From Datisca glomerata (Eukaryota > Streptophyta > Magnoliopsida > Cucurbitales > Datiscaceae): a stretch of DNA of 64,000 nucleotides. Position numbers and translations under genes: made by a program. The stretch spans positions 62,001 through 126,000 of the forward strand of contig QANY01000119.1 of the NCBI GenBank assembly GCA_003255025.1, given 5' to 3'. A model generated the notes under the pieces. It was given only the letters and a program-made list of their open reading frames with translations. It had not been told where the DNA came from and made no database searches. Positions 12,900-23,415 of this stretch are shown in pieces; position 1 is the stretch's first letter, and each line of letters starts with the position of its first letter.

Positions 12900-13435
12900 T
12901 TGAGGTAAGAGTTATGTATATGACATAGGGATTGGATCATATTGGATAAAATTTTTATTATTTTTATTTCCCCTCAGAGGCTGATCAGCCTGACCAACAC
13001 TTTGTCGGTGGTCTGAAACCCGGTCTCGGGTTGTTTTGAAATGCTTATTGTTGAGAGTGATAATTGTAAAGAATTTGTGAGGTATTTGCCACATATGATG
13101 TCACATATTTGGGTCCCTCACTATACTTTGGAAATCCCTGCCTCGAGTTAGCAGCTTGTGATGGGTACCCAAAATTGATTGTCTGTACATCCCCTTCTTT
13201 CCGCTTCAATGGCGGCCCCATTTTTTATGGATGATGTATCAGATACGACTTCAAAAATTCTTCCATTCTTTATCACACCAATCACTATAATGTCAGAGAA
13301 GTTATTTGAAGCATTTCCAATCATCTTATCTTAGAATGGAGATCTCAAGGTGTTGATAAACACTGTAACCATCTCCTTTTCTGACAAGTAGGGGTGTACT
13401 TGAGCAGCTAATTCCCTCCACCTTTGCGCATATTC

Positions 13436-14265
13436 TGTAAAGCCTTCAGTAGGCTTTTTCTACATCCTTTGTAGATCCAGACGATCAGGAGCCATGTCTA
13501 TGTTGTAGTTGTATTGTCTTAAGAAAGCATCGGCTAAATCTTTCCACCTCCGAATATGTTGGTTATCCAATTGGATAAACAAGCGAGGTGCAGCCCCTGT
13601 CAAGCTATCTTGAAAGAAATGAATCAGCAGCTTATGATTATTTGCACAAACAACCATCTTAATGCAGTACATAATAAGGTGACTTCTTGGACATGTACTA
13701 CCATCATATTTTTCAAACTTAGGTAGTTTGAATTTGTGTGGGATGGTAACATCTGGGACCAAACATAATTGGGTGGCATCAATGGTACCATATACATCTG
13801 ACCCTTCAATGGCGCGTAATCTTTCCTCTAAAAAGTCCAGCTTATCTTTCGACAGTGGGTCTTCGCTTGGTTTACTAACAGGCCTCTGCCCCTTTGGGCC
13901 ATCAACATCGGGTATGATGATTGGCTCATTAGTGAGTTTGCCTTGTGGGGTGAAAGCTTGGTTGTGGCCATGTGCCATGTGGATGGGTTGTACGCATTTT
14001 TCTCTGTCTGCATCATTTCCTGGATACTTGGAAATGGATAGTGCTGGATATTTACTGGTGGTGAAGCATGCTGAAAGTGATAGGTCTCATGATGTTGACA
14101 GGTTGGAGTGAACCCAGGAGGGTAAGGTGGAGTATCATTTGGTAGTTGATTTTGTGATGATTGAGCCCCTTGCATATTTTTAAGATAGGCTTTTCCCTTA
14201 CTCGCGGCGAGGAGTTTCAGGACTCTTGCCATTTCCTCTTTCAGCTCCCTAATTTCTTCTTTCAT
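13436..14265 (-). pseudogene. Element A gag
   Basis: Two overlapping frames (14265-13828 and 13978-13460) show a frameshift near 13.9 kb. The first starts with a charged coiled coil (KEEIRELKEEMARVLKLL). The second carries the capsid-like retrotransposon gag core: LCLVPDVTIPHKFKLPKFEKY, LIHFFQDSLTGAAPRLF and WKDLADAFLRQYNYNIDMAPD. More decayed gag C-terminal sequence continues to about 13100, with a frame break near 13460 and a TAA near 13333. Confidence 0.75.
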
Positions 14266-14736
14266 TTCCTCTCGCTATTGCTCTCTTTCTTGCTCGTCCA
14301 TGATCCTAACTTAAGCTCGCATTCGATAAGGATGTCAGAGTTGACGGGCTATCTATGAAAAGTTTTCTTAATAAAAAAGAATAAGACAATGAGATGGTAG
14401 ATTTTGCTAATGAAGAAGAATAAATAATAACAATAATAATAATGAAAGTGAATTTATGCATGAGAAATGTAGATCCATCCAAAAGTACCCAATTTCATTC
14501 AAAATAATAGATCCATCCACTACATTTGAGTATGTAGAAGTCAAACTACACTACTCCACAATATGAGTTTATACAAAATGACCAAAATGACCCAAATCTC
14601 ATTTGATTTCTTCCAAGAACTTAGACAAGTTCTCCGGATGGATGGGCAAAATACTTTTTTTCAAAAATGATGCTTGTTCCGCCAAATTGCTCACTCTCAC
14701 AGCCACACCTTTAAGCCATTCTATAGCCTTACCTGA

Positions 14737-14985
14737 TCATTGTCGAATCAAGTCGTGCTCTTGTTGCAATAATTGGTAATCATATCTCAGTGCGTTGACA
14801 TTAGCATCATTATTTCTTGTCAATTTCTCTGCCACGTTGTGATACGCTCTAACTTGATGCTCAAGGCTTGCAATGACTTTCAATAGTTCTTCACTATCAT
14901 TTAGTGACTCAGTCTTCCTAACTTTTTGATTCTCTAAATCAACTTGTAAATTAAAGGTGATCCTAAAATAACTCATCCATCAGAT
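14737..14985 (-). pseudogene. Element A N-terminal coiled-coil segment
   Basis: A 79-codon open frame rich in leucine, glutamate and lysine (LKVIASLEHQVRAYHNVAEKL) resembles the coiled-coil linker that precedes gag in many plant Tat polyproteins. The expected PMD-like or other N-terminal part is missing, because homology ends where plus-strand DUF8039-like sequence begins. Confidence 0.45.
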
Positions 14986-15830
14986 AAGGTGAGTTGCTCC
15001 AAACGCCAGGATGGGCTTTCTATGACTCAGAGGAAAGCTGTAAAGGTATTTTCAATAATTTATAAACTTGATTTACTTTTTCAGTAAATAATTATACGTA
15101 TGCATACTCATAATGTTTTAAATTATTTTAGAAAATTGCATGCAAGTTGTTCGTGGATATTGATGATTATGTTGTCGCATACGACACAATTATTGACATA
15201 ACAAGCAATGATTTTTTGGTAGGAGAGGGGGGGTGTATGTGTGTCAATTGATTTAGTCATGATTGATGATGCCCCTCTACCTATCCTAGTTCAGGATGAG
15301 CTGCAAACTATGGGTCAGGCTCTGGGGTGTTATGTGCCTTGGCCTGAACATCTAGACAAACTTATAGAGGTAATATGTTTTTTAGTTATTAGTTATTTAG
15401 AAGTTGTAATGATCTTGTTTGAAACACTAAATTAGCTTCGTATTCAGCATAAATCTCTAAAGAAGAAATATCTTATGAAGCCTGTTATACGAAACTCAAT
15501 GCCTATAAATGTTCCACGAAGCCTATAGTATCTCTACATAATGGCCGAGAAGATGGAAGCGGATTAGGCCATTACGATCAATTATGAGAGAGCTATTTTT
15601 GGTTATGATAATGCTAGAACATTTTGGGATAAAGATGATATTAAGCAATTATGTGAAATGCATATCGTCAGCTCCAAGCAAAGAATATTGTCGTTAAGCT
15701 CGACTCTGAGGAGCTTGTGGCGGGTGATGTTTTGGGAACCAGAGTTAGATTGTTGTGTTTCTTCCTGTACCTCTTATGTATTTTGATGTAATAATAACTC
15801 AAACTACTGTGAACCGTTATTCATGAATGA
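14986..15830 (+). pseudogene. DUF8039/Ulp1-like transposon-associated gene remnant
   Basis: On the plus strand, exon-like segments separated by AT-rich introns (GTATTTTC at 15039; GTAATATG at 15369) encode CKLFVDIDDYVVAYDTI, then APLPILVQDELQTMGQALGCYVPWPEHLDKLIE. This matches the pattern of the DUF8039-like domain found in plant transposon-associated proteins. Downstream at about 15,440-15,770, KYLMKPVIRN, INVPRSL and AIFGYDNARTFWDKDDIKQLCEM resemble the segment preceding Ulp1-like protease regions. Stops are present. The strand and position suggest it may be the 3' part of the PMD gene, separated from it by fragment A. The family call is tentative. Confidence 0.45.
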
Positions 15831-16200
15831 GATGTCATCTTCTTATCTTCACATGTGAAATGTTGGATCGTTATTCTCTTTTTTGTATGCATAATTTATT
15901 TGCTTGTTTCCTTGTAATCTTTATGTGGCGGCACATTGCAAACGTCCTTGGTGAGATCGTGTGAGGTCGTTAAAGTATACTAGACTTTGTTTACCCACCA
16001 GCTCACCTAGTGAGTGCTCCTCCCAGGGGCGTGAGAGCCTTACTCGTGGTAACTGGTGTGTTTTAGGGGGGCATGTGGGTTTCATCGTGGTGAGATTGAG
16101 CTCAATGAGGTGACACGCGAGTCTGGATGATACATCAAATACGCAGATTTGAGCGGTGCATTACAAGTATTCACGATACCTATCATATGTGTTCTTTAAG
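15831..16200. other. Non-coding 3'-side region before the 60-bp array
   Basis: Contains a possible plus-strand 3' UTR (TGATGTAATAATAACTC near 15785, just upstream) and degenerate relatives of the tandem unit near 16021-16200 (CACCTAGTGAGTGC, GGGCGTGAGAGCCTTACTCG). No gene is seen. Confidence 0.4.
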
Positions 16201-16920
16201 CAGGAACGTGAAACCCTACGCGTCTCACCAAACATGATGTTGATCATGGATGTTTTCAATTAAAAGGGCGTGAAATTCTACGCATCTCACCAAACATGAA
16301 GTTTATCATGGGTGTCCTTAGGTAGACTGGTGAAAGCCTGTGCAACTCACCAAGCATGACGTTTATCATGGGTGTTCTTAAGTAGAGGCATGAAAGCCTA
16401 TGCATCTCACCAAGCATGATGTTTATCATGGATGTTCCCAAATAGAGGCGTGAAATCCTATACAACTCACCAAGCATGAAGTTTATCATGGGTGTTTCGG
16501 AGTAATGACGCGAAAGCCTATGCCACTCACCAAGCATGACATTTATCATGAGTGTTCTTATGTAGTTGAGTGAAAGCCTACACGACTCACCAAGAATGAT
16601 GTTTATCATGGGTGTTCTTAAATAAATGTGTGAAAGCCTATGCAACTCACCAAGCATGACGTTTATCATGGGTGTTTTCAAGTCGTGGTATGAAAGTCTA
16701 CGCAACCTACCAAGCATGACTTTTATCATGGGTGTTTTCAAGTAGTGGCGTGAAAGTCTATGCAACTCACCAAGCATGAAATTTATCATAGGTGTTCTTA
16801 AATAGAGGCGTGAGAGCCTATGCAACTCACCAAGCATGACATTTATCATAGGTGTTCTTAAATAGAGGCGTGAGAGCCTATACAACTCACCAAGCATGAC
16901 ATTTATCATGAGTGTTCTTA
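16201..16920 (-). repeat. Twelve 60-bp tandem repeats in the 3' region of element B
   Basis: Twelve consecutive units of exactly 60 bp share CTCACCAAGCATGACGTTTATC followed by ATGGGTGTTCTTAAGTAGAGG and GTGAAAGCCTATGCAA; substitutions occur but no net length change. Because 60 is a multiple of three, the minus strand stays open for 236 codons (16256-16966), giving a 20-residue periodic peptide (TPMINVMLGELHRLSR). The array lies between the integrase C-terminus and the 3' end of the element, where Tat/Ogre elements are known to carry variable tandem repeats. A protein-coding role is unproven. Confidence 0.85.
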
Positions 16921-18480
16921 AGAAGGGTGTTGGAGCCCCATTAAGTAGCAATATTTTGTAGCACATCTTTAGAGTCCATTTTTTTAGGTTCCTCCATTCA
17001 TTTCAAGATTTAGTACAGAAAAGCAGGGCAACTGGCTTATATCATACCTAGTTGCCTCAGTGGCTATTATTTCAAGCAATGACAAAATATTTTCATGTAC
17101 AAAAAGAAACAGCTGACAAAATGCCTACGTATAGTATTTCTTGATAAACTTGAAGTTGATAGGTAATGGTAATGGGCATCTTGTTTATGGACGACCAAAC
17201 GACAATATCCACTTTCGGCTAAGGATGTTATCTCATAGGGGCCTTCCCATTTTGGTGTGAACTTTTGAGCGTGCATGCCCTACATGAAATGATCAGCCGC
17301 TTTCATTCTCTCCTGGTAGGCTTGATGATTTCCTTGGTCTTATCTCTCCTTTCATCTATAGCTTCTAGATCACCAAAACGGGTGGGGCACTCAACTTCTG
17401 CTGAAGATGCTAGCTTAGCTGATGCTGCCATTATCTCTACAAGTATGATTGCTTCACAACCATAAACCAAAGTAAAGGGGGTTGCTTGCGTTGGAGATCA
17501 CTTCATTGTTCGATATTCCCACAGTGTAAAGGAAGTAACTCATGCCATACATTCCAGGCTTCGTGGACCATACGACTAAGTATCTTTAGTAACATCTTGC
17601 TAGTTGCCTCGGCTTGATAAATCCCCTTTGGGATAATAAGGTGTGGACTTATCATGGCAGATGTCGTATGCTTCAAATAGTTCTGCCAATACCTTGCCTG
17701 TGAATACCATCTCATTGTTCAATATGACTCATCTCGGTAGCCCAAATCGACATATGATGTTCTCCTTGATAAAGTTATAGACCTGCTCGTATGTCCCCTT
17801 TTTGAGAGTTATGGCCTATAACCACTTAGTGTAACAATCTGTAGAGACAAGGATCCATATATAACCTTTTGATGCAGGCAAGATGGGTCCAACGAAGTCC
17901 AGAGCCTAAGTATGAAACGACCAATAGGCCTTCATTGGGTGCAAGGATACAATGGGGTGTGTATAACATTTTCAAGGACTTGGCAAGCGTGACATTTTAG
18001 TGCATAGTCCAATGTAACAGCTTCCATGGATGGCCAATAGTATCCTATCCTGATCAATTCCTCATATAGCCTCCTGCCTCATTGGTGTTCGCCACATGCC
18101 CCTTTCTGTACTTCCTCCATGATAGTTCGTTGATCATCAATACCTAAACACTTAAGAGGATGACCATCCATACTAACCCTACATAACTTTCCATTGAGCA
18201 TAAATAAATGAGGACTTCACTTCTTAATAATGGAGGCATCTGCTGTTCTTGACGAGAGAGTACCATCATTCAAATACGAGATGTAAGGTTGTAGCCAATC
18301 CGCCGTAATTTCCACTAAATGAACTTTTTTAGAATCGGGGATCAATTGACACTTAAGACAATTATGTTACGTAGTCTTGGCCTTTGTGGTCATGTTTGAC
18401 CAATGGAAACCCATCCTTTGGAGATGGCGGTGTAGGAGCGGCCCTTCCCTAGCATAATACTATTCATGTAGACGCTTGAG
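16921..18480 (-). pseudogene. Element B integrase
   Basis: Reading leftward, 18480-17990 contains the zinc-binding half (VQKGACGEHQ, LIRIGYYWPSMEAVTLDYALKCHACQ). The catalytic core, about 17900-17500, is broken by many stops and frameshifts but retains HTPHCI, IWATE and related pieces. 17276-17067 has the C-terminal domain signature KFTPKWEGPYEITSLAESGYCRL. Integrase inserts the element cDNA into host DNA; this copy cannot make an intact enzyme. After it comes a 3' untranslated stretch, then the 60-bp array. Confidence 0.75.
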
Positions 18481-18599
18481 GTGCATGTGGCCTTCCACCA
18501 AACTCATGCATCATGAAAGTATTTCATCAGCCCCCCTATAGAAGAGAACTCCACTCAAATTAACAAGATCCTCAACTCCTTATTCATAGAAGATTTCCC

Positions 18600-19120
18600 T
18601 TGAGATAATTAGGCTTTGATCTTACATCTCCAATCCTGGGATGGTGACTCCGTCTTACCCTCAACTACGGCGCTCGTGGCTTTAACAGCGACTTCGACCA
18701 CTAGAATAGGGTTGGTGAGACGGCGTTTGGTGTCTAGAGTGTCCAAGGCATCAACACGGTGGTTGTTATATTTGGGGTGGGTTACAAAAACATCATCAAA
18801 TGTGGTAACAATCTTTTGAACCTCATGGCGGTATTGTGCGAAAGCAGTTTCCTTCACGATAAAATCTCCTCCAACTTTGTTGATGATCAAGTTGAAGTTC
18901 CCTTTGACCTTGATAGTGGTGGCACCCTTATCCTTTGCATATCAAATTCCAAATATAAGAGCTCCATACTCCTCTTCATTGTTCGTACACGGAAATGTCA
19001 ATTCGTATGTCATTGAATAAATATTGCCCAAGGGATCCGCCATGACAAGTCCTGCTCCACCGCTAGAATGGGTCGATGATCCATCGAATGTCAGAGCCCA
19101 TGGCACACCCTCATAACTAT
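18600..19120 (-). pseudogene. Element B archaeal-type RNase H
   Basis: The minus strand encodes TFDGSSTHSSGGAGLVMADP, then TFPCTNNEEEYGALIFGI, LIINKVGGDF and NNHRVDALDTLDT, the ordered motifs of the second RNase H of Tat-lineage elements. One stop interrupts the second motif. 18890-18609 stays open through the tail of the domain into the linker before integrase. Confidence 0.7.
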
Positions 19121-19329
19121 TGAATTCATATAGGGTCTCTAGCTATGGTCTCGTCTAGAGATTCTGGTTCACCACATGGAAAATGGGCCAGCAAATTGGC
19201 CAACGCTTGACTCATTTACACCTTCGGGGTGGGGGCCGTAATGTAAAACTCACTCAACAAAAATATCCATCAGGTTAGTCTCCCGATCAATTTAGTCATT
19301 AAATGAACTCAATTACCTAACATGTAGTG

Positions 19330-20658
19330 TCAGAATTTTTGCATGGCAAAAATAAGAGCAAGACAATGCTTTTCACAAGGTGTATATCTGAACTCAGCAA
19401 CTCTTAGGACCCTACTCAAATAATTCATTGGACACTCCACCCCCTCCCTTTCTTGTGCCAACAAGGCTCTAATGGACTTGGAGGTTGAGGTGATGTAAAG
19501 CAGTAATGGTAGGTCACTATATGGTGGAGCCATGGTGGTCAGTGCGAGGAGCACATCCTTTATGGCATCATACTTCCGTTGGTGCTCTTATGTCCATGAA
19601 AAGTTGTGATCTCCCTTCAAGAGTTGTTGTATATCGCTGACGGACTCGACTAGGGCGGGTATGAATCAGCGAATGTAGGATACATTCCCCATAAATGCCT
19701 TTAACTCCTTCAGGATCATGGTAGGGGCATGTCCCTGATAGACTTTACCTTGGATTGATCAATGTCTATACCTCGCTTGTGTACACAAAATCCTAAGAAC
19801 TTTCCCCATGAAACACAGAAAACGCACTTCAATGGATTGATTTTAAGCTTGTATGCCCTGCACCTTTCAAAGACACTCCTTAAGTGCCCTCAGACGTTAA
19901 CCCGCACTCTTGGACTTAACTATTATATCATCCATATAGTCCTCAACATAATCATGGATCATGTCATGAAAAATTATTGTCATAGAGCGTTGGTAAGGAG
20001 CCACCGCATTCTTCAATCCGAAACGCATCACCACATAGTAAAAGTTTCCAAAGGGTGTCCTGAAGGCGGTCTTCTCATCATCTATGATCTCCATCCTGAT
20101 TTGATTATATCCACTAAACCCATCCATGAAAGAGAAAATTTCGTGTTTCGTTGTGGCATTGACCAAGATGTTTACATTAGGTAGCTGGAAGTCATCTTTG
20201 GGGCATGACTTGTTCAAGTCTCTAAAATCAACACAACCACGGATCTAACCATTTTTCTTCTTTACCGGAACAATTTTCGCTAGCCATGTGGGGTGCTTGA
20301 TAGGATTGATAAATCCCACCTCTATAAGCTTTGAAATTTAAGACTTGATTTGGAGCTTTATCTCGGAGCGAAAATGGCGAGGGTGTTGCTTGATAGGTGT
20401 GCATTGTTCGGAGACCCTTACCTTGTGCATCACTAAGGTAGAATCCAACCCTGACATCTCAGAGTACGACCACGCAAAGACATCTTCAAACTCATTCAAA
20501 AGCTTTATCAAGTCATATCGTTGTTTACTCTCCAAGTCATTTGCTAGGAACACCGGCCTATTGGTGCTCCCCTTCCTAATATGGACTTCCTCTAGCTCCT
20601 CATGCGGTAGTGATGGGTTGGTTGGTAGAGGCACATCTAATGGTTCATAGTTCATCAC
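19330..20658 (-). pseudogene. Element B reverse transcriptase and RNase H
   Basis: 20658-20338 carries the pre-RT segment (LLNEFEDVFAWSYSEMSGLDSTLVMHKV). 20217-19897 carries the RT core: FSFMDGFSGYNQIRM, MRFGLKNAVAPYQRSM and catalytic YMDDIIVKS. 19554-19330 is the canonical RNase H start (LLLYITSTSKSIRALLAQE, MNYLSRVL, YTPCEKHCLALIFA). Stops and frameshifts separate the blocks (for example between 20217 and 20338). The sequence is clearly divergent from element A's polymerase, so the two are different Tat families. Confidence 0.8.
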
Positions 20659-20689
20659 ATGGATCCCTTGTATAAGTCATTGTGGCTTA

Positions 20690-21664
20690 GTGAATGCCTC
20701 ATCTGTCATTATATCCTCATCTTCTTCAGCATCAGGGGGATTAGGCTGTACTCTTGACCCCGCGCACCATCATAAGCGGTACGCCCTCTTTCTGTTTGAC
20801 AAAGTCACGCGGGTTACCAACTCTGTCCCCGATGTAATTAATTCCTTTCCTTTCCCAACCTCCCACTTCGGCAAAGGGGTAGCAACCATCCTTGTAGTTG
20901 CGGTCGCAGCTGCCTTCGTAGCGTCACCTCTATCATGTGAGACGCGATCTCATCGAATGGCGCTTTGGTAGTCGCCACCGTGATGTTCTTACCACGTCGT
21001 CGTGATTTCAGGCACTGATGCAAGGTTGATGAGACATATCCATGGTCGTGAATTCATGGCCTCCCCAATAATATGTGGTAGATCGTATTGTACTTGTACA
21101 CATGGAAACAGTTAGTGGTTCTTATTGGTCCAATTTACAACTCCACATTGACATAACTCATCGTTCTCACACTCTCTGATGAGAAACTTGTCACAACAAT
21201 TGATTGTCTCACTAGTCTCCTCTACGGGATGCCAACCGCCTGAAAGGTAGCATAGGACATGACATTCGCTCCTGATCCACTGTCCAATAGGGCACACCTT
21301 ACTTGCACACCATTGACTATTGCCTCCACATAAAGGGGGCGATTGTGTCCCATCCTCTTAACATGTCGGTCGACATTGGTGAATGTGATGGCACTCTTCT
21401 CGTTCCTCCTCATCTTGCTCAAAGGCAATTGTGCAAAGCAACAATTCATCCGAGCTAATTTTGTTGAGCGACATTTATTAGCGTTTTGGAGAATTGACGT
21501 CGTGCAATATCATCCAACCCAAGCGTATTAAAAATGGTTTTACAAGTCCTTGTGTTCAAGAGTTTATCTATGAAAGTGGTGTCTCTCCCTAAGGTTGTTT
21601 CATCATCTACTTCCTCCACTATGGTAACATATGAGGTAGATCCTATTGCGCAGGCGTTAATCAT
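20690..21664 (-). pseudogene. Element B aspartic protease region
   Basis: 21664-21455 and 21449-21222 are adjacent open pieces. The second has a VNGVQVRCALLDSGSGANVM core, a D-S-G active site followed by the hydrophobic-glycine turn of retroelement aspartic proteases, and ends at FQAVGIP. The remainder toward 20690 is fragmented by frame breaks. The enzyme would mature Gag-Pol. Confidence 0.65.
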
Positions 21665-21998
21665 GTTGACATTGGCATGTTGGGGAAAAAGGGGTGGATC
21701 TGCAGGTCTGACACCTTCTGTAATGATCTCACCGTTCTTTAACTTTCATCAAAGAATCTTATAAAAAATTTACACTCTTGGATGGGGTGTGAGGTAGTAC
21801 GTTGATATCTGTAAAAGTTTGGGGAAGTCATTTCCTCTCATGTAGGTAGCACGGTGACCCAAGACAAAGTGATCTCTTTGTCCTTTATCCATACATCCAC
21901 TATTGCTTCCACCTTATCCATGGCGTAAAGAAAAGGCGGTGAGTCATTTCTATCATCTCTGCCTCTCTTACAACTGCACCCATGTGGTTGTGCAACCA

Positions 21999-23375
21999 CT
22001 ACTTGAGGATGGTAGCGTGACATGGTGGGTCTCCAAGGGCGGTCAGGAAGTTCATTCCTCTCGGGTTGTCGTGGCCTATGTACTGAAGCGCTTGTCTCTT
22101 GGACGCTTCTATCAAGCGAACGAAGGTGTCAATCCTCAAGTTCACAAGGTAGACCTTGTAATCACCCAACATCCCTCCGATGCACATCGTCACAAGTTCT
22201 TCCTCCTTGCAATCCTTTTGGCAATCAATGGCCTTCTCCTTGAACCGCTGAACATATAATATAAGGTCATCACTGATCCTTTGCCTCTCTAGATCTAGTA
22301 TGCTAGTCTTCTCCCCTATGACAAAGAACTTCTCCAAGAAGGCTGATATCATTTGCGTCCATGTTAAGATCGACTCGGGTGCTAAGCTCACATACCAAGT
22401 GTATGCGCGCTCTGTCACGAACTTGAAGAATTCCCTCAAACGCATGAACTCATCATAACCATAGGGTCTCATGTCATCAATGAAACGCATCACATGTTCC
22501 TTGGCACACCCATTTCGTCCATTATACTTTTTAAACTTTAGGGGAACATAATCCGTCAGGTATGGTCCCAAAGCTATGTCAGTCGAATATGGTGGCCTAA
22601 AGTTGACAACAGACTCATTCAGTGATGCTCTTACTCTCTCCTCTTGGAGTAACTTTTGGAGGGCTTCATGTGTAATGAAATGACTACTTCCAACAAGGAT
22701 GTTTACGCTTGGGGTGAGGTTGGTCTGAGCTATTATCGTAGTCGGGGTAGCAAAGTTGTCAAGAGGTGTTGGTGTAACATTGACTTGTGAAAGAGTTTGG
22801 GTGTTGGCTTGAACGTTCAATTGAACATGGTTTGGGGTGAATGCTTGTGATTGAACACCTACAGTGGAGGATGGTTGGATGCCCATGAGAGAGGTCAATG
22901 GTTCACCTATGGTAGAGGTTGGTTGCGCTCCCATAATGGAGGCTGGTTGCGCGCCCATGGTGGAGGTTGGTTGCGAGCCCATGGTGGATGTTAGTTGCGC
23001 GCCCATGATGGAGGTGGTCAGTTGCGCACCCATGATGGAGGTAGTCGGTTGCACACCCATGATAAAGGTATTTGGTTGTGCGCCCATGATAGGGGCCTTT
23101 TGCACGCCCACGGTGGAGGTTGGCGGCGGTTATTGTGGTGCAGTGGCACTGATGTACGCATTCAATGTATCAACGACTCTCATAATCTCAGCGTTAGAAG
23201 CATGGAGTTCCCAAATGGCTTTGGCTTGCTCTTGCACTTGTGTAGGTGCGCTTGGTGATAACTCACGAGAGATGTTCTCCTCCTCTTATCCGTGTTCGTC
23301 GTTGAGTATGGGTCTATCTCCCTCCGTGCGCGATAGAGCTACCCTTCCCTTTGCACATCCATCCGTCGTGATCCT
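21999..23375 (-). pseudogene. Element B gag with repeat-rich N-terminus
   Basis: The frame can be followed from about 23375 (RVALSRTEGDRPILNDEHG, then QVQEQAKAIWELHASNAEIM), with in-frame TAA stops near 23285 and 23130, into an open stretch from 23111 to 21999. Residues 1-85 of that stretch are tandem copies of an MGAQPTST-like unit. The C-terminal part is a retrotransposon gag core (PLKFKKYNGRNGCAKEHVMRFIDDM, FKFVTERAYTWYVSL, WTQMISAFLEKFF, DLILYVQRFKEKAID). Gag forms the particle that packages element RNA. Confidence 0.75.
22864..23112 (-). repeat. Coding minisatellite in gag N-terminus (MGAQPTS units)
   Basis: Imperfect 24- to 36-bp units around GCGCCCATGATGGAGGT on the plus strand encode repeated IMGAQPTTS-like peptides on the minus strand. 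Unit lengths are mostly multiples of three, so the gag frame is kept through the array. Confidence 0.7.
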
Positions 23376-23391
23376 TTTCTAGAGTGACAAA

Positions 23392-23415
23392 CCACTCCCT
23401 AGTAGAGTCACCAAA
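23392..23415 (-). other. Primer binding site of element B
   Basis: On the minus strand, directly after the LTR end, the sequence reads TTTGGTGACTCTACTAGGGA. The same position in element C reads TTGGCGACTCCACTGGGG. The shared core and position identify a tRNA primer site; which tRNA is primed is not determined here. Confidence 0.6.

Larger units (their letters stand above)
8250..14985 (-). mobile_element. Tat-type gag-pol fragment A without LTRs or integrase
   Basis: On the minus strand this carries a coiled-coil region, gag, two zinc-binding-like segments, aspartic protease with G-patch, RT, RNase H and archaeal-type RNase H in that order. It stops abruptly near 8250, right after the aRH domain (GEWEARDS...ADALATLASM, about 8281-8440). 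No integrase, LTR, primer site or polypurine tract is visible at either end. Plus-strand coding-like sequence abuts both ends: the PMD gene tail on the left and a DUF8039-like segment on the right. Its gag matches the gag remnant in element C, so A and C are one family. Domain frames are well preserved, with only a few stops and frameshifts. Confidence 0.7.

Noticed and set aside
16201..16920. CRISPR-like array of regular repeats
   Set aside because: Units are contiguous 60-mers with no unique spacers and lie in a plant retrotransposon; it is a tandem satellite.
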